Below, one piece after another: positions 36,818 to 48,373 of a stretch of 64,000 bases of DNA (the stretch's first letter is position 1; the number at the start of each line of letters is the position of its first letter). Both the position numbers and the translations under genes were made by a program. The notes under the pieces are model-generated. The model had not been told where the DNA came from, did no database searches, and saw nothing but the letters and a program-made list of their open reading frames with translations. The DNA comes from Carallia brachiata (Eukaryota > Streptophyta > Magnoliopsida > Malpighiales > Rhizophoraceae), in the NCBI GenBank assembly GCA_021464245.1, contig JADCRB010000043.1, positions 2,305,480 through 2,369,479 on the forward strand. The letters run 5' to 3'.

Positions 36818-38913
36818 GTGAAGTCAGAGGTTCCATTTCATGTCACAATTAGCGAGGAGGAGTCCGACTCATCAGATGGTGAAGTGAAGGAGGCTCCCCC
36901 GGAACTTGAAGATGGTGGCCAAGCAACTGTTGATGAACTCAAGGAGGTCAATCTTGGCTCTCCGGAAGATCCTCGACCTACATTTGTAAGTGCTTTACTT
37001 ACTGCAGAAGAAGAGCAAGAATATGTTCAGGTATTAAGTCAATACAGGGACGTGTTCGCATGGAGTTACAAAGAAATGCCTGGACTTGACCCAAAAATTG
37101 CGGTGCATCGTCTAGCAGTAAAGAAGGGTGTCCGTTCTGTCAAGCAGCCACAACGACGGTTCCGCCCGGAACTCATTCCACAAATCGAGGAGGAGGTGAA
37201 CAAGCTGATCAATGCCGGCTTCATCCGAGAGGTCACCTACCCAACGTGGATTGCCAACATTGTCCCGTAAGAAAGAAGAATGGACAGTTGAGGGTATGTG
37301 TTGATTTTCGAGATCTTAACAAGGCCTGCCCGAAAGATGACTTTCCATTGCCCATAACGGAGATCACAGTCGATGCAACAACGGGTCACGAAGCATTGTC
37401 TTTCATGGATGGTTCTTCAGGCTATAACCAAATCAGAATGGCACCAGAAGACGAGGAGTTGACAGCATTCCGCACCCCAAAAGGTATATACTGCTACAAA
37501 GTTATGCCGTTTGGATTGAAAAATGCTGGCGCCACTTATCAACGTGCTATGCAAAAAATTTTTGATGACATGCTGCACAAGATTGTAGAATGTTATGTTG
37601 ATGACTTAGTTGTAAAGACTAAGAAGCGCAAAGACCACCTCGAGGATCTCAAGACAGTGTTCGAAAGACTTCGGAGGCATCAGCTCAAAATGAACCCTCT
37701 CAAGTGCGCATTCGGTGTCACATCAGGAAAGTTTCTTGGGTTCGTGGTGCGCCATCGTGGAATCGAAGTTGATCAGTCAAAGGTTGAGGCAATTCAAAAG
37801 ATGCCTGAACCTAAAAACCTGCACGAGCTGCGAAGTCTACAAGGAAAGCTGGCCTACATTCGCCGTTTCATCTCCAATTTAGCTGGGAGATGTCAACCTT
37901 TCCATCGGTTGATGAAGAAGGATGTCAACTTCGAGTGGGACGAAGCTTGCAGCAAAGCCTTTGAGAGCATAAAGAAGTACCTTTCCAATCCACCGGTCCT
38001 AGGTGCTCCAATTCAAGGAAAGTCGTTGATTCTCTACATTGCAGCGCAGGAAAGATCTTTGGGAGCCTTGCTTGCACAGGAAAACGAGCAGGGAAAGGAA
38101 GTTGCCCTGTACTACTTGAGCAGAACACTAAACGGTCCGGAGCTGAGTTATTCGCCCATTGAAAAGACATGTCTAGCACTGTTCTTTGCCATTGACAAGC
38201 TGAGGCACTACATGCAAGCTCACACGGTACGTCTCATTGCCAGAGCTGATCCTGTCAAATATATCTTATCCAGACCAATCTTGTCAGGACGACTTGCCAA
38301 GTGGGCAGTAATCCTACAAAGCTACGACATTGTCTACGTGCCTCAAAAAGCAGTCAAAGGACAAGCTCTAGCAGACTTCCTTGCAGATCACCCTGTTCCG
38401 TCAGATTGGGAGTTCACAGATGATCTTCCAGATGAAGAGGTCTTTTACATTGAGACACTACCACCATGGACGATGTTCTTTGATGGTGCAGCAAGGCGTG
38501 ATGGTGCTGGTGCCGGCATAGTGTTTGTCACTCCTCAACGACAAATACTACCATATGCTATCATTCTCGGTGAGTTATGTTCAAATAATGTTGCTGAATA
38601 CCAGGCTTTGATCATTGGTCTTCAAATGGCTGTCGATATGAAGATTCCAACTATAGAAGTCCATGGAGATTCCCAGCTCGTCATCAACCAACTTACAGGA
38701 TTGTATGACGTGAAGAAAGAGGACCTTGCGCCTTACCATCAACGTGCTCGACAGCTAATGGATGAATTTGAAAGCATCACCTTGGAGCATGTGCCTCGAC
38801 GAGAAAACACTCAGGCAGACGCGTTGGCTAACCTGGCACTTCTCTTGCAAAGTCAGAAATCCAGGCTACAGTTGTTGCGTATGCCAGAAATGGATAGTGC
38901 CACAAAGAGATGA
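36818..38913 (+). pseudogene. Reverse transcriptase, RNase H and archaeal-type RNase H
   Basis: RT with VCVDFRDLNKACPKDDFPLP, the MPFGLKNAGATYQ motif and the catalytic YVDDLV (about 37593). RNase H follows (LYYLSRTLNGPELSYSPIEK). A second RNase H of the archaeal type (MFFDGAARRDGAGAG, NVAEYQAL, RRENTQADALAN) lies at about 38460-38850; this pair marks the Tat lineage. A one-base loss at about 37268 makes a TAA stop between the N-terminal RT part (36818-37270) and the rest (37246-38913). Confidence 0.93.
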
Positions 38914-39060
38914 TGAAGAAACAGCAGCCAACGCTGTATCTGTACGTCTCGCGGAGGACGAGATTGGCGCCAACCAATCATTGACTACCTACAGCACGGG
39001 AAGCTGCCCGAAGATCGTCGTCATAAGACAGAAATTCAACGACGAGCTCCCCGTTCATAT

Positions 39061-40783
39061 ATCTCAAGGATGCTCTGTATCGAAGGTCTTTTGATGGAGT
39101 TCTACTTCGCTGCCTAGCCAATGAAGAGGCAAAACAGGCTCTCACTGAAGCACATTCTGGTGTTTGTGGCGGACATCAATCGGGCCTAAGTTGCACTTCC
39201 AACTCAGAAGGATGGGATACTACTGGCCAACCATGGTACGTGATTCAATTGAGTTTGCTAAAACTTGTCAAGCTTGTCAATTTCATGCAATTACATACAT
39301 CAACCACCGGAGCCACTGCATCCAACTGTCTCATCCTGGCCCTTTGAAGCTTGGGGTCTCGACTTAGTGGGGCCCTTGCCAAAGTCATCCCTGGGTCACC
39401 TGTACATCCTCGCAGCAACCGACTACTTCTCAAAATGGGCTGAAGCCATTCCACTTAGAGAGGTAAAGAAGGAGCATGTTGCCAATTTCATCCGGACTCA
39501 GCTGATCTATCGCTATGGAGTCCCTCGATTCATCATCACTGATAATGGTAAGCAGTTCTACAACAGCTTAATCGACAAGCTCTGCGCGAGTTCAAGTTCA
39601 AGCAGTACAAGTCATCCATGTACAATGCCCCAGCAAATGGCTTGGCCGAAGCATTCAACAAGACCTTATGCAACCTGTTGCGGAAGGTAGTCTCTAAATC
39701 CAAAAGAGATTGGCATGACAGAATTCCGGAGGCATTATGGGCGTATCGTACAACTTACCGGACTCCAACACAGGCGACGCCATACTCACTTGTCTACGGT
39801 GTCGAAGCAATACTGCCGTTGGAAACACAGATTCCATCCCTGCGCATGGCTGTTCTGGAAGGACTCACACAGGAGGAGAATGCTCGCCTACGTCTGGATG
39901 AGTTAGAAGCCCTCGATGAAAGGAGGCTCGAAGCACAACAAGCAACTTGAGTGCTACCAAGCCCGGCTCACCAACATTCAACCGCAGGGTCCGCCCTCGA
40001 TCTTTTCAAGTTGGAGACTTTGTTCTTGCAGTGCGACGGCCCATCAACATGAAGCATCGGCCTGGTGACAAGCTTACTTCCAATTTCATTCGGACTCAGC
40101 TGATTTATCGCTATGGAGTCCCTCGATTCATCATCACTGATAATGGTAAGCAGTTCTACAACAGCTTAATCGACAAACTTTGCGAGAAATTCAAGTTCAA
40201 GCCAGTACAAATCATCCATGTACAATGCCCCAGCAAATGGCTTGGCCGAAGCATTCAACAAGACCTTATGCAACCTGTTGCGGAAGGTAGTCTCTAAATC
40301 CAAAAGAGATTGGCATGACAGAATTCCGGAGGCATTATGGGCGTATCGTACAACTTACCGGACTCCAAACAGGCGACGCCATACTCACTTGTCTACGGTG
40401 TCGAAGCAATACTGCCGTTGGAAAACACAGATTCCATCCCTACGCATGCTGTTCTGGAAGGACTCACACAGGAAGAGATGCTCGCCTACGTCTGGATGAG
40501 TTAGAAGCCCTAGATGAAAGGAGGCTCGAAGCACACAACAACTTGAGTGCTACCAAGCCCGGCTCACCAACACATTCAACCCCAGGGTCCGCCCTCGATC
40601 TTTTCAAGTTGGAGACCTTGTTCTTGCAGTGCGACGGCCCATCAACATGAAGCATCGGCCTGTGACAAGCTTACTTCCAAATGGGATGGGCCATACCTAG
40701 TGCAGGAGGTCTATACTCACAACGCTTACATGCTGTCAGACCAAGAAGGTGTCCGAATCGGCCCATCAATGGTAAATTTCTGA
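39061..40783 (+). pseudogene. Integrase region with an internal tandem duplication
   Basis: An HHCC zinc-binding region (about 39130-39290, ending TCQACQFHA), then the DDE core: Asp in GLDLVGPLP (39357), Asp in ITDNGKQF (39538), Glu in NGLAEAFNKTL (39640). The C-terminal part ends near 40783 (SMVNF). 39482-40079 is repeated at 40080-40676, so the second half of the core and the C-terminal domain occur twice. Numerous single-base differences break the frame in both copies. Confidence 0.9.
39482..40676 (+). repeat. About 598-bp tandem duplication within integrase
   Basis: Unit 1 39482-40079, unit 2 40080-40676. The junction shares the bases TCCAA. The copies differ by scattered substitutions and many one-base indels. 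Confidence 0.9.
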
Positions 40784-40889
40784 AACAATATTATGTGTAA
40801 ATATGTTTAAAAAAAATCAAAAAAAAAAAAGAAAAAAAAAATCAAAAAAAAATCAAAAAAAAAGAGAAAAAAAAAAAAGTTCGGAAGTT

Positions 40890-41130
40890 CCGATCTGAAA
40901 GTCCAAGCGAAAACCCAAATCCAAAAGTCCAAGTTCAAAACCCAACACTTGAGCCCAAACTCAAAACCCAACTCAAAAGCCTGAAAACCAAATCCAAAAG
41001 TCCAAGTCTAAAGCGCAAACACTCGACCCAATTCCAAAAATCCAAGTCTAGAAGCCCAAACACTCGACCCAAATCCAATCCAAAGCCCAAAACCCAAAAA
41101 TTCCAAGTCCCAAACAGTCCAACCCAAGTT
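40890..41130 (+). repeat. Degenerate short repeats after integrase
   Basis: Imperfect repetition of CCAAATCCAAAAGTCCAAGT and AACACTCGACCCAA motifs, spaced about 25-45 bp. Preceded by an A-rich tract (40805-40880). Non-coding. Confidence 0.75.
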
Positions 41131-41280
41131 CAAAATCCATCCAACTCCTGGCCCGCATGAGTATAAACTGTGAACGGTCCAAAAATATAAACCGACGGAG
41201 GGTTTGATTCTGAAAGTCAGCATCAGTCTCAACCGATCTTCACCACATACCAAGACCTTTGCTCTTCTGCCGCAAGAAAG

Positions 41281-41728
41281 ATGGAACCAGTTGCAGAACC
41301 TCAAGACAAGGGAGAAGAAAGGTCACCTCGCACAAGGTGGCAACCGACCATGGCACAACTGCAAATTTTGGAGGAAGTCTTCTACAACGATGGAGGTATT
41401 GTCCCTAACTCTACACAGATTCTCCAACTTGTCTCACGACTTCGCCCGCTAGGGGCAGTCGAAGGAAAAAAATGTATATTTTTGGTTCCAGAATCGGAGA
41501 CATAGGGAAACAGTGGCGCTGAGAGATGGTATTTCCAAAGCACAGCCTGTTGTTCCTATAGTAGATCTCACCAGTACAGCTTCACCCTCAAATGAAGCCG
41601 GCCCAAGTTCTACCACTGCAATGGTCTCTCCACGGTACGTTCATCAAAGCCGTAGCCTATGGGAGCATACATACTGGTCCTGGTGGTTTCACGGACTCAG
41701 CCAAGGGTTCATCCTCCTAGATACTTAA
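41281..41728 (+). CDS. WUSCHEL/WOX-type homeodomain ORF inside the retrotransposon (one-base frameshift)
   Basis: Sense-strand ORF between integrase and the 3' LTR. From ATG 41281 the product reads a 16-residue basic/acidic leader, then RTRWQPTMAQLQILEEVFYN, the helix 1 signature of plant WOX homeodomains. Helix 2 follows (QILQLVSRLRPLG) and an EGK turn. At the A7 run 41466-41472 the frame shifts by one. In the next frame the recognition helix WFQNRR is exactly in place (41483-41500), and the frame stays open to the stop at 41726-41728. Total about 148 codons if the extra base is ignored. No WUS box was recognised in the tail, which is Ser/Thr/Pro-rich. A transduced plant homeobox gene is inferred. 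It could be a relic or active in intact sister elements. Confidence 0.8.
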
Positions 41729-41899
41729 GTCTAGGAGGAATTTTTCTAGCACACAGGAGTTATCCGGCGAACTTTGCCTCTCTTTCCAGAATATTCCGAC
41801 ACATCAACCAGCTGGAAAGCGACGTCGACGTCGACGCCAACATCATCGGCCCACCAGACGAGGTCGAGCTTGACTGGAGTTGCACATCGGGCCCCGCTA

Positions 41900-42000
41900 G
41901 GACGGCCGACAAGATAAGGTGCAACGACTTCTGCAACGACTTCCGCAGCACACGGCAACGACTTCTGCCACACACGGTAACGACTTTCGTGACACGCGTC
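41900..42000 (+). repeat. GCAACGACTTC short repeats
   Basis: Four near copies of AACGACTT(C/T) at 18-24-bp spacing (about 41921, 41934, 41957, 41980). Confidence 0.7.
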
Positions 42001-42178
42001 AGCCGCTGCCTCTTTTGTCTCTTATGCAGGAAAGGGACGTGGATGACCCTACCCGATTCTGCATACCTTTTTTGACTTTTCAAAAAAAAAAAAAAAAAAA
42101 AACTCTTTATTGTTTTGTATATATCCTGCATGCCCGAGTTGTAATATTCACCCCTCAGCTCTTCTTTCTCAAAAGAAA

Positions 42179-42529
42179 ATGGCTAGTCTCTGCACTTGTC
42201 TCAGGAAGTTCTTCGATCAAGAAGTTGGAGGCGCACGAGCTAAGAAAAGAAGGAGTAGTCTTCTTCGAGGGATCCCTAAAAGCCCTCGAAACTCAGTCTC
42301 CAACGCCATCGGTGTCATGGAGTTCCAACTACTCTCCTTAGTTCACATCTACCACAGAGGGATGAGAAGCTGCAATTATCCTAATCTTTCTTTGGATGCA
42401 GCGACGTACAGGGAAGTTCCAACTACTCTCCTTACGTCGAAGCAGACTTGGAAATCATCACTACAGTCGTCTCTCTGTGAGCCGGTCTTGAAGTTCCAAG
42501 GTCCTGAGCCTTTCTTTTGGGGAGGTTGA
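42179..42529 (+). CDS. Second extra ORF of the retrotransposon, unknown function
   Basis: 116 codons from MASLCTCLRKFFDQ. A basic stretch ARAKKRRSSLLRG resembles a nuclear localisation signal. It is not recognised as any family. It is open through a region where the element's other frames are broken, but may be chance. It lies just before the polypurine tract. Confidence 0.35.
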   Translation: MASLCTCLRKFFDQEVGGARAKKRRSSLLRGIPKSPRNSVSNAIGVMEFQLLSLVHIYHRGMRSCNYPNLSLDAATYREVPTTLLTSKQTWKSSLQSSLCEPVLKFQGPEPFFWGG

Positions 42530-42830
42530 AGTTATTTGCCTACTGGATCATCCTCACCAGAGCTCTGGAACTTTAAGAGATATAAAAAATCCTTTGCGGG
42601 CTATGGAAGCTCGAACGCACCTGGAGCCAAAACTTCAATTTCTATATTGGCTGGACTGCTAACTTCTTCAAGATCATATCGGTTTCCTATTGCGATCCAA
42701 CAACAGCAGGCATGGTCAAAGATAGAAGACTCCAAGATTCAATGTTCATCAGGACTTTCCAAATTTCAAACTAGACTTCAAGACTCGGTTCGAATTATCT
42801 TTGAAAAAAATCTTTCTTACCGACCCTTGA

Positions 42831-42840
42831 AGTGGGGGCA
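42831..42840 (+). other. Polypurine tract
   Basis: AGTGGGGGCA immediately upstream of the 3' LTR start; plus-strand priming site. Confidence 0.7.
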
Positions 42841-42842
42841 TT

Positions 42843-43495
42843 TGTAAACTAATCAAAAAAAAAAAAAATTATTATATGGTTGGCAGCCTAATTAATGCCA
42901 CCAACCATTTGGTTGGTGGCTGGCAGGCTTGGGGGAGGCCTATAAATGGCCTCCCCCCAATTTGTAATAAGGCAGCAGAAGCAGAAGAAGAAAAGAAAAA
43001 AAAAAAAAAAGAGAAGCCAGCAGCGAAGCGCGCAAGAAAAAAAAAAAAAGAAAAGAAAAAAAGAAAAAAAAAAAAAAGAAAAAAAGAGAGAGATAGTAAA
43101 AAAAAAAAAATTGAAATATTACAAATCCGGCTGGGATTAAGTCTTATACGGCCCTCAGCAAAATCCAGACAACTCATCCGAGAACAAGTCCATTCGACCC
43201 TCGGTGAAATTAAGTCAGATCAGCTCAGATCGACTCTCTACGGTTCCTAAACGTAGTCAAAACATCCAAATCAGACACAGTTTCAGTCTATCCAGTTCAA
43301 GAAAAAGCGGTGGAAATTATTTCTGTCCAGATCAAGCTCGTGCAGCCCTTGACGGAGTCAAAAAAAGGAACACTAATCGGAGGATCTACGGAGATCGAGC
43401 CCACGTAAATTTTCTTTTCTTTTACAATTTTTATTTGTAATTTATTTTTGTATTTTCGAGTTTAATTGTTTTAGACTCGAAATTTACGCTTTACA
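42843..43495 (+). repeat. 3' LTR (653 bp)
   Basis: Same ends as the 5' LTR (TGTAAAC...TTTACA), followed by target duplication CATTT. It is shorter through A-run differences and about 28 bp missing near 42893. Confidence 0.95.
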
Positions 43496-43500
43496 CATTT

Positions 43501-46265
43501 ATCAGTGAATAAACAGATCGTTCAAATGGCTTTTCTATTGAAGTGAACCAAAAAGTTAATATGTTAGTTGCTGAAAATAGGAAGGGGAAGTGGTGGCCAA
43601 TGCTATTTGAGTTGATAATTTAATATTAATTTAATATTTTTCGTCCCGTTATGGTTTAGGTGTGTGTCTTAATATTGATGAATTAACTCGTCCCAATTAT
43701 TTGGATTTTACAGGAGTGCAGTTATTAGTTCACGTCTCGTTAATATTATAGTCAGATATTGGGAAGGCTCGTTAGGTCAAATAGTATTCGAGTGATGAGT
43801 CTATTTCTTGAAAGTAGTTGAATGAGACTTAAATAAATAAAAATATTCTTGTTTCAATTTACAAATTTGATGACTACACACACCTACGATAAATTTTTTT
43901 GATAAAAAAAAAGTGGTGTCTAACGACTCTATTATGGAATATTACGACGTAGCTTAAGAGAGGTGTTCCAAATCCAAACGATTATGATAAGCAGAACAGT
44001 AGAATTGATATAGATATAACTCTAATAATTGTTTTGAGAATGTCCAAACTCTAAATCTTTGGTTTGAAACCATATTTACTATTAAATCTCAACGGTGTGA
44101 TCATAAAAAAAAAAGTTGAACGATGTTAGCAGGATTTAGGATACACACTAAATTGACATAAGAATTAATACTAGCTAACCCCCTCCATCCCTTCAATTAT
44201 TACATATTTTCTATTTCTACTAGTCCTTATCCCTTCTATTGTATTTAAAAATAGGATTATTCTCTGTTGCCATTGTTATCATTGAGTTGACTTCATATAA
44301 TTGTAGCACAGTTGTTGCCTTCTATTTCCATAGTTCCATCGAATTTTCTGGCGTGTCATTCTTTATTGACATATTAATCTTATGATAAGGTCATCAAATC
44401 TCAATCGCTAAAATATGGTAGCATTGATTTTGATCATTTTCTTGCACGCTTGTTTCCTCAGTTCCTTTTTTATTTTTTTTAGTGCATGTTTCTTTTTGTT
44501 TCCTCTATCAGTATATAAATGTGTTTCTTTAAAACACTAGTTAAAGATGAAAAATGTTGAATTCAATTAAATATAATTAACAAAATGATTAAAAAAATTA
44601 ATTAAATAATAATAAAAAAACCTTATTGTTGTATTAATTATATTCAAATTATCAATTTTCCTTCTTTTAGCAGATTCATTAACCTATCACCTTTTGACAA
44701 TGAGAAGACAGCTAAACGAAAGAGAAATTCCCTCTTTTACAGAAAAAACTTTGTTTGCTGTCCCGTCATTTCTTCAAAGCCAAAATATTTTATGAAAGAC
44801 AAAATTTTGATAACATCAAAAATAAAATCATAGTGTGCTCAAAAAATAAAAATTATAGTAATATTAATTGTTTAATGATTAAATTGAGAAAAAGAAAAAT
44901 AAATGAATTACATAATATTACCCAAAGTGATAGTTTAGTAGTAATTTAGTATATCTTCGCAAATTCGAGTTTTATAGGCAATGCTAATGGGACTTTGACT
45001 TCTGAAACTGTCTGGCTTGATCATGATCCACGTGCTCTTAGTTCTCAAACTCATTAATACTATTTGGTCGATTTGAGGGAGACCCACTTAAGCTTAATAG
45101 TGCTTAAGTGGAGGGTCCCTTCTTATAAGTTGGGTTGAATAAAGTCTCACACGGTATAATAAGTCAACTACAGTCCGTAAATCTGATGACCGATATATTT
45201 ACGATACTTTTTTTTTCATTTAGTCAAAAAAAAAAGAATTGCATAATTAAAATGAAGATTTTACTTTAATTTTTTTAGTAAATAAAATTTATTTATAATT
45301 TTATATCACATAATAATATGTGAAATTTATTTAAAATAAAAATAAAGAATAGATTTAAATGACGTGAAATTATTAGTAAAATATATTATAAAAAATCAAT
45401 AAAAATAATAAATCATGTATAATATTACTTTAAAGCACAACATGTAGTAGAGGTTTTCTTTGAGAGTACTATTACAGCATCTAAAGAATTGGTATTCAAA
45501 ATTTTATTTAAATTTAATTATATTTTAATTTGTTGTAACTGTTGTAATATTTTTTGTAATAAAAAATAAAAACATTATTTATTTATTTATTTATTATAAA
45601 AAATATTACAATAATTACAAAAATTTACAATATCATTATATTTGAATATAAATTTTCTGGTGCAATACAATTTTCCATTCTTTAAAATCCCGATTATTCC
45701 TAGATCTCGTAGGCACTAGGAAGGGGAAAAAAAAAAAAAAAGGTAAAGAAAGATGAGGAACCATTCCTAGTAAACAGTAAATGTTATGGGTATATGAAAA
45801 AATTTATACAATATTTATATCGTATAATTAATATATTTTATTATAATTATTTAATTATAATAATAAAATATAAAATATAAAAATTATTTTTTTAATTAAA
45901 TTTTTTTAATATATTATAAAAATACATTAATTAGTGCAGCTCCTAGTCAATATGTCAATTCTCTGCTCCAGAATTAACTAGTCGAAATGGACAGACAGAA
46001 AACTTACAATAATGCATTGCAGACTAATTTGCAAGATCAAAACTTGAGCTTTACATCGCCACTAAACCCGCCGATAATTTGGGCACTGTGAAAGTACAGA
46101 TCAAAAGGATATAAACTCCATGCACTGGAGAAAAATCCCCTGATAACAAAATTTGCCTAGCCAGGTGAAACCAGTCCACCGTGTATGCATCTCTCTCTCT
46201 CTCTCTCTATATATAGCTACAACTTACAGGGGCACTTGTACTAAAATATGGAAGGACAACATGTA
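43501..46265. other. Gene-poor AT-rich region
   Basis: No gene recognised. It contains a strong hairpin at 45077-45119 and a CT microsatellite at 46192-46208. Confidence 0.55.
45077..45119. repeat. Hairpin with 17-18-bp arms
   Basis: Left arm 45077-45093, loop TTAATAGT, right arm 45102-45119. The inner 10 pairs CCACTTAAGC/GCTTAAGTGG are perfect. Confidence 0.75.
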
Positions 46266-47162
46266 TTAGTGCTGTCCCTTTCTGATATGCGATCCCACCA
46301 CACCCACTTCTGTGTTGGGAAAGATCGAAACTTTCTTGCAGTTCTTGGAAAGCCATTTCGATTGCATGTACTTGGCTTTCTCCACGGAGGGACATGAAGA
46401 CCCTTCTCTTTAAGTGATTGTTTTGCAGCTAAGCACAAAAGAGAAATTATCTTATCAAGTCTTTCCTCAGTACCAACAAAAACTGAAGGAAGACTATTGA
46501 TGAGCTCTTTATACGCTTGTGTAGGCCTTGCAACCTCAAACTGAGACTTGAAATCCATATCCACTATCAGCCTTTTTGGTTTCTGATCACTAATATTCCT
46601 GTCCATCATCATCACATCTATATACTCATATTCATCTGTAAAATGAAAAACTTAAAACCCAACAAAAAAAAAGAAGAAGAAGAAAATAAAATCAAATAAA
46701 AAGCCACCAAGAACATTAGAACAATCATGTCAACACGGTTTCATGATCAGTTCACTTAAAACAATTTTGGGCGGAAGTGTGGCACCTTTAGGGTGACCAA
46801 AGCTGGAAACCCAACAGTTTTACAAAGAGAAGCTTCATAACCATCCATTTGCAATTGCATCACCACCCATTTCTTTAGACTACTGGGTTCCCCAACATTC
46901 CTAACGTACTTCAGGACTTTCTGAAGAACCTGAGTCTCAAATCTGTGCCTCCCAGAAGAATTTCCTGAATAGAACTGAGATGATCTTAAAAAGAACAGGA
47001 AAAACAGGTTGACTTGAAGATATCAAAAAAGAACAATAAATACCTGCAAAGTGGATGAGGTTTGTGAAAGAGAGGCTTGGATGATATCTGTGGAGGGGTT
47101 GATTCTGCCTCTATGTAATCTCTTACCATTTGGATCAACTCTTCCTCTTCAATGCTTCCCAT
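46266..47162 (-). CDS. DUF506 (PDDEXK-like) protein, two apparent frameshifts
   Basis: Plant-specific family of unknown function related to PDDEXK nucleases. Exons: 47044-47162, 46786-46984, 46266-46635. Family motifs: DGYEASLCKT, DEYEYIDV, LIVDMDFKSQFEVARPT, LPSVFVGTEERL, LHVPPWRK. Two places need a one-base correction to keep the family pattern. One is just after CKT (about 46811-46818), where the following Trp and the phase of intron 2 fit only in the next frame. The other is just after PPWRK (about 46374-46383), where the usual YMQSKWL motif lies in the next frame. It is either a recent pseudogene or affected by sequence errors. Confidence 0.8.
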
Positions 47163-48370
47163 TTTAATGTATTAATTTCCTTTTTTTTGTGTTTTCTTCT
47201 GGTCAAGAGGAATGATATGCTATATTTATATGAGCTGTGTTTCTGTGTTAAGCAAGTGATCTGAAGCAGTCAACTGTGCTGTGTTTAAAAGTTGGTATTA
47301 CGGGTAGCTAGCCTCTTTCTTATGTGGAATCTGATAAGCTGTGTATATTGTGCTACTGTTCGTTAAAGCAACCTGCTATATGGTCATGGTGAAGTCACCG
47401 AAGAAAAAAGGATGCATATATATAGGATCATGTCGTTATTTTATCATCATCCAATCACTCATGTTATTAATTAATGGTAATCAATTTTCTTTCCAGTTTG
47501 ATCATCATGCTCATTCGATCTTCGGCGTTTGGACAATGAGTTTTTTAAGGTGATTGAATAAAAGTGTGATTATCTTCAATTTAAGTCTATCGATGTGATC
47601 ACAAACATAAATATAATATAATTTTTATTTATTTTTTTTATTAAATTGGAGGGTAATACATATAAAAAATATTATTCTATTGGCTTGTCTCCTTTTGGGC
47701 CCCTGTAATAGTATTGTCTTTGCTGTCAGATGGGTGTTCGATGATCTCTTGTGGTTCCACATTGAATTGGTTGTTGTGAATGCTGTACGGAGGTATTTAT
47801 TAGGGCTCTTTGATGGATAATTAAAGTGCGGAAAAGACAGATGAACGTATTTGAAAAAACACACATTCTATGTAAATATTTAAATTATTAAAAATATATT
47901 AAATTTTAAAAAATAAATAAATTATTAAATATTATTAAATTAATTATATTTTTTAATTCGTCTACTAAAATATTTATATAATAATATCGTTAAAGTAATA
48001 AAAAAAGCAGGTAAAATCTTTGGAGTCATTGGGAAATCTGGGAGATTGGAAAACTGTGCTTTTAGTCTAATTTTCAATGTATGCCCTCAAATGGCCGTGT
48101 ATTTGTTGGACACATCTCGTTTTGTCCAATGAGCAAAGTATGAACATGTTGTGAGAGTAACTCTTGCCATAAAACTCTGTATCAACGATCAATTTCAATT
48201 AACTGGTATCTATACATTTATTAAACTATTTGTTAGTTTGGCAATTGCTAGACTCTCCAATGGGTTCTGCCGCAGACGCAAGGATTGAACTTGCATCAAG
48301 TGTTTGGAAATATGTCGTCAAACTCCGGTGTTTATTAGACACTAAATTTGACTAAATAAAATTGGAAAAT
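47163..48370. other. Upstream DNA of the DUF506 gene
   Basis: TATA-like TATATTTATATGAG near 47220-47233 (reads as TATAAATATA on the minus strand), suitably placed for the DUF506 start. Otherwise AT-rich; no gene seen. Confidence 0.5.
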
Positions 48371-48373
48371 TAT

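Larger units (their letters stand above)
32803..43495 (+). mobile_element. Ty3/gypsy LTR retrotransposon, Tat lineage, complete but degraded
   Basis: 10.7-kb element bounded by TG...CA LTRs and a 5-bp target duplication CATTT (32798-32802 and 43496-43500). Order: 5' LTR, primer site, gag, protease, RT, RNase H, a second archaeal-type RNase H, integrase, extra ORFs, polypurine tract, 3' LTR. The dual RNase H and lack of a chromodomain place it in the Tat group. Every polyprotein segment carries frame breaks, so it is not autonomous. The LTRs differ by only about seven substitutions in their aligned 390-bp 3' halves (counted by eye) plus indels in A-runs, which suggests a fairly recent insertion. 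Confidence 0.95.

Noticed and set aside
48265..48305. Second tRNA T-arm-like stretch (GTTCAATCC on the minus strand)
   Set aside because: No cloverleaf in the flanks.
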